20,035 nucleotides of DNA from positions 1 to 20,035 of the forward strand of contig DASSNT010000031.1 in NCBI GenBank assembly GCA_035701285.1, in the 5' to 3' direction. Below the pieces are notes generated by a model that saw only the letters and a list, made by a program, of their open reading frames with translations, was not told the origin of the DNA and searched no databases. The position numbers and the translations under genes were made by a program. Positions 17,501 through 20,035 of the stretch are shown here, piece by piece. This DNA is from DASSBR01 sp035701285. Lineage in GTDB: Bacteria; Pseudomonadota; Gammaproteobacteria; Natronospirales; DASSBR01. Position 1 is the stretch's first letter. Every line of letters starts with the position of its first letter.

Positions 17501-17842
17501 GAGGACTTCGCGCAGGGCTACCGGGCGATGGGCCTGGGCCAGATCGTCGGCGAGCCAACGGCAGGCTGGATTATCTACACATCCAACGTCTCGCTGATCG
17601 ACGGCGCGACGCTCCGCTTGCCGTTTATTACGGTCGCCGACGAAACCGGCCAGCCGCTGGAGGAAAACCCGCGCCCGGTCGACACGCTCGTCAAGCGTCC
17701 GCTCGGCGAAGCGTACCGGAACAAGGACAGCTACCTCGACGCCGCGGTCGACACGCTGCTCGACCAGATCGTGCCGAGCCCGACAAAGCTTGCCCGCGAG
17801 GCGGTTTCGGGGCAGGATGCAGCGCGGGCGCGCGGTGAATAA
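14573..17842 (+). CDS. Tricorn-like protease, S41 family, exported (copy 2)
   Basis: The 1089-residue exported protease has a signal peptide (FSRLFVTALFLLMTSTAFA), PD40 beta-propeller repeats (VSPDGSTIAF, YSPDGQRLAF, LSPDGKKLAF, WSPDGCWIAF), an acidic Glu/Asp linker near 553-581, and the C1-PDZ-C2 catalytic part. Expected tricorn residues are all visible: Ser752-His753 (GELDASHSG), nucleophile Ser974 with Asp975 following (LSDGED), and Glu1030 or Glu1031 (PLEENPRP). The PDZ is around residues 768-870. It probably cleaves peptides or unfolded proteins in the periplasm; natural substrates are unknown. This copy keeps the Ser-His pair and the Asp after the nucleophile that copy 1 (1995-5249) lacks, so it is closer to archaeal tricorn at those positions. 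The ATG has an AGGA about 8 nt upstream. It precedes the PilZ gene by 37 bp. Confidence 0.92.
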   Translation: MTFSRLFVTALFLLMTSTAFARQSAPTLAQPAVSPDGSTIAFVSGGDLWTVPARGGVAHLLVSGAGNASRPLYSPDGQRLAFVSDKTGSGDIYLFDFASGTLQRLTWADGAEVLSAWSRDGQWLYFSATRDNIGGMNAVYRVRASGGTPMPVSFELYRNEEQGVPSPDGQVIALVGEGWGSAQWWRDGHAHIDEGAIWLLGNDGQHHYRRITPDDARALWPMWTASGNAVYYMSDRGGVENIWRAPRHGGHQTRITNFDGGRVLWPTISADGSTIAFQRGFGIWTLDTRTGQARPVPVQLRGLAVGPSVVHQTFTGGFRELALSPDGKKLAFVVHGEVFAAPAADHGAQPPARRVTETPAAEFDVAWGPDSRRIVYASERGGHNHLYMYDFVSGEETQITDGAHDDAHPEFSPNGKALAFLRDGKQLYRLDVESRDLTLLASAKIDLNRPLQFDRPFAWSPDGCWIAFLGWGSRMYRNAHVVPADGGNVRPVSFLGNTFADSIAWGAKGQSLYFGTGQRAAAGHVARLNLVPRTPTFHEDRFLDLFQADAPAGKQESRKDSADAEEEQDKADDDEQIKIEFTDIANRLKLLPTGLNASGLALSPDGDKLVVVAEVDGHANLYSYPLDGGAGWQPVPRQLTATTGAKSDVQFAPNGNTIYYLDGGRAYTVNASGGIPQRLTLSAEMDVDFAAEKQVAFDETWHWLKNNFHDADMNGVDWRAVRHKYAPQIAGARTPKELHRLLNRMVGELDASHSGVRGTHREQPVTGRLGLRFDTRAYEQHGQFRVSAVVPLSPAAVSGEIRRGDYLLAIDGKPLGAHTNLARVLNYSIGGETKLRIANTPDGRHAATVKVKPIATDQLQQLVYRAWVDHNRDYVSRISNGRLGYIHLPDMSMASLQRFYQAINAQNATRQGVVIDIRNNFGGFVNAYALDVLARQPYLNMQFRGMSPVGARPVLGQYALTRPTVLITNRVTLSDGEDFAQGYRAMGLGQIVGEPTAGWIIYTSNVSLIDGATLRLPFITVADETGQPLEENPRPVDTLVKRPLGEAYRNKDSYLDAAVDTLLDQIVPSPTKLAREAVSGQDAARARGE

Positions 17843-17856
17843 TGGTAGGATTTCAA

Positions 17857-17872
17857 CCGTGCCGCAGCACGG
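17857..17872 (+). promoter_or_regulatory. Hairpin overlapping the PilZ gene ribosome binding site
   Basis: CCGTGC (17857-17862) pairs exactly with GCACGG (17867-17872) around the tetraloop CGCA, in the 37-bp gap between the protease stop and the PilZ ATG. The Shine-Dalgarno GGAG starts inside the 3' arm at 17871. It could couple PilZ translation to upstream ribosomes or limit initiation. There is no T-run, so a terminator is unlikely. Confidence 0.35.
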
Positions 17873-17879
17873 AGCCTGA

Positions 17880-18320
17880 ATGGCGAAAAAGACAAAAAAA
17901 CCGGACGAGGTCGAGCGCGACGAGAGCGTGGAACAGGCCCAGCCTGATCGTCGCCGTCACCCGCGCGTTTATGAAGACCTGCCCGCGGAAACCCAGCTGG
18001 CCGACGGCCAGACGCTGAAGCTGCCGCTGCAAAGCCTCAGCCTCGGCGGCGTTCGGCTCGGCTGCAGCGAAGACGAGATGCGCCGGGTCAAGCAGGAAGG
18101 TTACCCGGCGCTGCACGGCGAGACGGTCGAAGTCGGATTGCGCGTCAGCCTGCCGACGTTCGACCATGCCGCCGAGCCGCTGGAGGCGACCTGCCGGCTG
18201 GTGTACACGCGCCGCGTCACCCAGCAGCGTTACTGCCTCGGCATGCAGTTCACCGACTTGAAGGGGCGGAGCCGCGAAGCGCTGATGCGCTATCTCCTGG
18301 ACGCGCCGCCGCACGCATGA
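17880..18320 (+). CDS. PilZ domain protein
   Basis: The 146-residue protein has a lysine-rich N-terminus and a single PilZ beta-barrel domain. The RxxxR motif that grips cyclic di-GMP is present as R25-R-H-P-R29 (DRRRHPR). The second motif, normally [D/N]-x-S-x-x-G, reads S52-L-S-L-G-G57, so its first residue is Ser; the Ser and Gly are kept, and binding may persist with lower affinity. It continues through GMQFTDL near the end. Function, if it binds c-di-GMP, would be as a small effector. Its stop overlaps the rsmG start by 4 bp (ATGA), so the two are probably translated together. GGAG before the ATG is the Shine-Dalgarno. The partner protein is unknown. Confidence 0.85.
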   Translation: MAKKTKKPDEVERDESVEQAQPDRRRHPRVYEDLPAETQLADGQTLKLPLQSLSLGGVRLGCSEDEMRRVKQEGYPALHGETVEVGLRVSLPTFDHAAEPLEATCRLVYTRRVTQQRYCLGMQFTDLKGRSREALMRYLLDAPPHA

Positions 18321-18931
18321 CGCGCCTGCAGGCGGGCGCGGCGGCGCTGGGCGTGGCGCTCGACGCCGCGCAATGCGACCGGCTCCTCGCCTACCTCGAG
18401 TTGCTCGACAAATGGAACCGCGCCTATAACCTCACCGCCGTGCGCGACCGCGGGGCGATGCTCGGCTATCATCTGCTCGACAGCCTGAGCGCATTGCAGA
18501 GCCTGCACGGCTCGCGCGTGCTCGACATCGGCAGCGGCGCCGGCCTGCCGGGCATCCCGCTCGCCATCGCCTGTCCGGAGCGCCGGTTCGTGCTGCTCGA
18601 CAGCAACGGCAAGAAAACGCGCTTCTGCGTGCAGGCCGTCGGCGAACTGGGGCTGGGCAACGTCGCCGTCGAGCGTTCGAGGATCGAGGACTACCGCCCC
18701 GCGCAGCCGTTTGATACCGTGATCAGCCGCGCGTTCGCCGACATCGGCCGTTTCGCCGCCGCGGCGGGCCCGCTGCTCGCCCCCGGCGGACGGCTGGTCG
18801 CCATGAAGGGCCGGCTGCCGGACAAGGATATCAAGGGGCTGCCGGCGGGGTTCGAGGTGAATGCGATCAAGCCGGTCGAGGTGCCGGGGGTTAATGCCGA
18901 ACGGCATCTAGTAGAAGTAAGGGCACTATGA
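18317..18931 (+). CDS. rsmG: 16S rRNA (guanine527-N7)-methyltransferase RsmG (GidB)
   Basis: A 204-residue SAM-dependent methyltransferase that adds a methyl group at N7 of G527 in 16S rRNA, in the streptomycin-binding region; loss confers low-level streptomycin resistance in many bacteria. Diagnostic segments are LLDKWNRAYNLTAV, YHLLDSLS, the SAM motif VLDIGSGAGLPG (residues 68-79), FVLLDSNGKKTRF, VISRAFAD and LVAMKGRLP. Length is normal. Its ATG overlaps the PilZ stop by 4 bp and its stop overlaps the parA start by 4 bp. In most relatives it sits between mnmG and parA; here mnmG is absent upstream within the window. Confidence 0.96.
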   Translation: MTRLQAGAAALGVALDAAQCDRLLAYLELLDKWNRAYNLTAVRDRGAMLGYHLLDSLSALQSLHGSRVLDIGSGAGLPGIPLAIACPERRFVLLDSNGKKTRFCVQAVGELGLGNVAVERSRIEDYRPAQPFDTVISRAFADIGRFAAAAGPLLAPGGRLVAMKGRLPDKDIKGLPAGFEVNAIKPVEVPGVNAERHLVEVRAL

Positions 18932-19707
18932 GCCACATCATTGCGATCACCAACCAGAAAGGCGGGGTCGGCAAAACGACCACGGCCGTGAATCTGGCGG
19001 CCTCGCTCGCCGCGACCAGGCGGCGCGTCCTGCTGATCGACCTCGATCCGCAGGGCAACGCGACGATGGGCTGCGGCGTCAACAAGCGCGAACTGGAGGT
19101 CGACGGCTATGAAGTTCTGGCCGGCGAAGTGACCGCGGCGGAAGCCATTCAGCGCGCCGCCGGCGATTTCGACCTGCTCCCGGGCGGCGCCGACCTCACC
19201 GCCGCCGAAGTCGACCTGGCCCGCGCCGAGCGGCGCGAATTCCGCCTCCGCGACGCGCTGACCGACATCGCCGGGAACTACGACTACATCTTCATAGACT
19301 GCCCGCCGTCGCTGAACATGCTGACGGTAAACGCGCTGACGGCCGCCGACGCCGTCCTGATCCCGATCCAGTGCGAGTACTACGCCCTTGAAGGCCTGTC
19401 CGCGCTGCTGGAAACGGTCGACCAAATCCGCCGCGCCGCCAACCCGGACCTCGAAATCCTCGGCCTGCTGAGAACCATGTTCGACCCGCGCAACAACCTC
19501 GCCAACGAAGTCTCCAACCAGCTCTTCGAACACTTCGGCAACAAGGTCTACCGGACAGTCATCCCGCGCAACGTGAGATTGGCCGAAGCTCCCAGCTACG
19601 GCGTCCCGGTCCTGATTCACGACAAAACCTCCCGCGGCGCGCTGGCCTACCTGGCGCTGGCAGGCGAACTGCTGCGCCGCGCCGAGCTGGCAAAAGCCCC
19701 CGCGTGA
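18928..19707 (+). CDS. parA: Chromosome-partitioning ATPase ParA (Soj)
   Basis: The 259-residue ParA/Soj protein has a deviant Walker A motif, K11-G-G-V-G-K16-T-T, with the signature lysine; a Walker A' region with LIDLDPQGN (D38, D40); and a Walker B region with YIFIDCPPS. The pattern and short N-terminus, without a separate helix-turn-helix domain, match chromosomal Soj-type ParA. It binds DNA nonspecifically as an ATP dimer and moves ParB-parS complexes during segregation. The ATG overlaps the rsmG stop (ATGA). A ParB gene normally follows directly; none begins in the 328 bp left, and a terminator lies about 150 bp downstream. Confidence 0.96.
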   Translation: MSHIIAITNQKGGVGKTTTAVNLAASLAATRRRVLLIDLDPQGNATMGCGVNKRELEVDGYEVLAGEVTAAEAIQRAAGDFDLLPGGADLTAAEVDLARAERREFRLRDALTDIAGNYDYIFIDCPPSLNMLTVNALTAADAVLIPIQCEYYALEGLSALLETVDQIRRAANPDLEILGLLRTMFDPRNNLANEVSNQLFEHFGNKVYRTVIPRNVRLAEAPSYGVPVLIHDKTSRGALAYLALAGELLRRAELAKAPA

Positions 19708-19720
19708 CAGCCTCCCAATT

Positions 19721-19746
19721 CCCTCTCCCCGCCACGGGGAAGAGGG
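19721..19746. repeat. Hairpin of the ccctctcccc..gggagaggg type
   Basis: CCCTCTCCCC (19721-19730) pairs with GGGGAAGAGGG (19736-19746), with a single bulged A. Runs of this type recur in intergenic regions of GC-rich Proteobacteria as I recall, so a dispersed repeat is likely. It begins 14 bp after the parA stop. Confidence 0.45.
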
Positions 19747-19756
19747 CCAGAGCCTG

Positions 19757-19775
19757 CCCCGGACTTGATCCGGGG
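19757..19775. repeat. Palindrome of the 'ccggacttgatccgg' type
   Basis: CCCCGGA (19757-19763) pairs with TCCGGGG (19769-19775) around the loop CTTGA. This short palindrome resembles a dispersed intergenic repeat common in many proteobacterial genomes; that comparison is from memory and cannot be tested here. Confidence 0.45.
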
Positions 19776-19790
19776 GTGAGGGGCATTAAC

Positions 19791-19809
19791 GGCACCGCAA
19801 CGCGGTGCC
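19791..19809. repeat. GC hairpin with AAC loop
   Basis: GGCACCGC (19791-19798) and GCGGTGCC (19802-19809) form a perfect 8-bp stem with a 3-nt loop. The following ACCCCTC has no T-run, so it is not an intrinsic terminator by itself. It is the third hairpin within 90 bp downstream of parA. Confidence 0.4.
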
Positions 19810-19857
19810 ACCCCTCAGGGCAAGCGCAGCGAGCCCTCCCTAGTTGTCCCTTCTCTT

Positions 19858-19884
19858 AGCCGGCCACGACGGCCGGCTTCTTTT
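19858..19884 (+). terminator. Rho-independent terminator downstream of parA
   Basis: AGCCGGCC (19858-19865) pairs perfectly with GGCCGGCT (19871-19878) around a 5-nt loop, followed directly by TCTTTT (19879-19884). This is the best intrinsic terminator in the window and would end the PilZ-rsmG-parA transcript. Confidence 0.8.
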
Positions 19885-19902
19885 CCCGCGATTTGAGCGC
19901 AG

Positions 19903-20000
19903 CCGAAGATCGGGCTGAAAATCGGGGAAACAAGGAACAGTGTCCGAAGCCATGGAGGGCTGAGTTCTGTTCCGGCCCCGATTTTCAGCCCGATCTTCGG
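19903..20000. repeat. Long inverted repeat with nested shorter arms (palindromic element)
   Basis: A 25-nt arm at 19903-19927 is repeated as an exact reverse complement at 19976-20000, with 48 bp between. Inside it, GGAACAG (19934-19940) and CTGTTCC (19967-19973) form a second inverted pair, so the whole 98-bp unit can fold into one long hairpin with an internal loop. No gene is visible in it. It resembles palindromic REP- or MITE-like elements; the class is inferred from structure only. Confidence 0.75.
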
Positions 20001-20003
20001 GAA

Positions 20004-20030
20004 GTCCAAAGTGCAGGACGCACTTTGGAC
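20004..20030. repeat. 11-bp perfect hairpin next to the long inverted repeat
   Basis: GTCCAAAGTGC (20004-20014) and GCACTTTGGAC (20020-20030) pair exactly around the loop AGGAC. It begins 3 bp after the 98-bp palindromic unit and may belong to the same element, whose outer end could lie beyond the right edge. Confidence 0.65.
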
Positions 20031-20035
20031 CAAGC

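Larger units (their letters stand above)
19708..20035. other. Intergenic region of hairpins and palindromes, no gene seen
   Basis: These 328 bp contain no open frame with a recognisable protein. They hold, in order, three GC hairpins, one good intrinsic terminator, a long inverted repeat and a short perfect hairpin. A minus-strand frame crosses the last part but consists of repeat sequence and has no family signature. Confidence 0.7.

Noticed and set aside
19815..20033. A minus-strand frame of 72 residues over the right edge
   Set aside because: It is a translation of the long inverted repeat and terminator region, starts at the very edge, and shows no codon bias or motif of a real protein.
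1..20035. CRISPR array, toxin-antitoxin or prophage genes
   Set aside because: No regularly spaced direct repeats, no phage structural genes and no paired small toxin/antitoxin frames were seen.

Overview
The window looks like a chromosomal segment from a GC-rich gammaproteobacterium, most likely near the Xanthomonadales/Nevskiales/Steroidobacterales. This is an inference from gene content and codon use. It holds two tricorn-like periplasmic proteases, an unorthodox hybrid kinase, a PilZ protein, an rsmG-parA pair and genes dense in GC at third codon positions. No RNA gene, CRISPR array, phage or complete mobile element is visible.

Layout. (1) 1-~145: the outer end of an IS3-family insertion sequence that continues off the left edge; only the first 24 codons of its orfA, on the minus strand, are present. 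(2) 213-1943 (+): an orphan membrane sensor (extracytoplasmic sugar-binding-like domain plus about seven TM helices, no output domain), then a small DUF1272 zinc-ribbon gene. (3) 1995-5249 (-): the first tricorn-like S41 protease, convergent with DUF1272. (4) 5480-7225 (+): a VOC/PhnB-like protein and a membrane-anchored metallophosphoesterase. (5) 7235-9569 (-): an OafA-type acyltransferase/SGNH gene that appears broken by an out-of-frame internal deletion, then a glutathione peroxidase. (6) 9649-14312 (+): a DUF72 protein, a Yip1-family membrane protein, undecaprenyl-diphosphatase UppP, and a hybrid histidine kinase with two receivers and an HPt domain. (7) 14573-19707 (+): the second tricorn-like protease, then a tightly packed PilZ - rsmG - parA set with two 4-bp ATGA overlaps. 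(8) 19708-20035: no gene. It holds a run of GC-rich hairpins, a good rho-independent terminator and a nested palindromic element at the right edge.

How the genes fit together. Much of the content concerns the cell envelope: two exported proteases, UppP (lipid carrier recycling), Yip1, the sensor and the broken O-acyltransferase. The rsmG-parA pair is the usual bacterial chromosome-partition neighbourhood, but here it is preceded by a PilZ gene rather than mnmG, and a terminator and repeats follow parA instead of parB. I do not see a clear new defence or biosynthetic system. The points most worth a second look are the two tricorn paralogues with different active-site signatures, the PilZ-rsmG-parA arrangement without adjacent parB, the orphan sensor, the broken acyltransferase and the palindromic element at the right edge.
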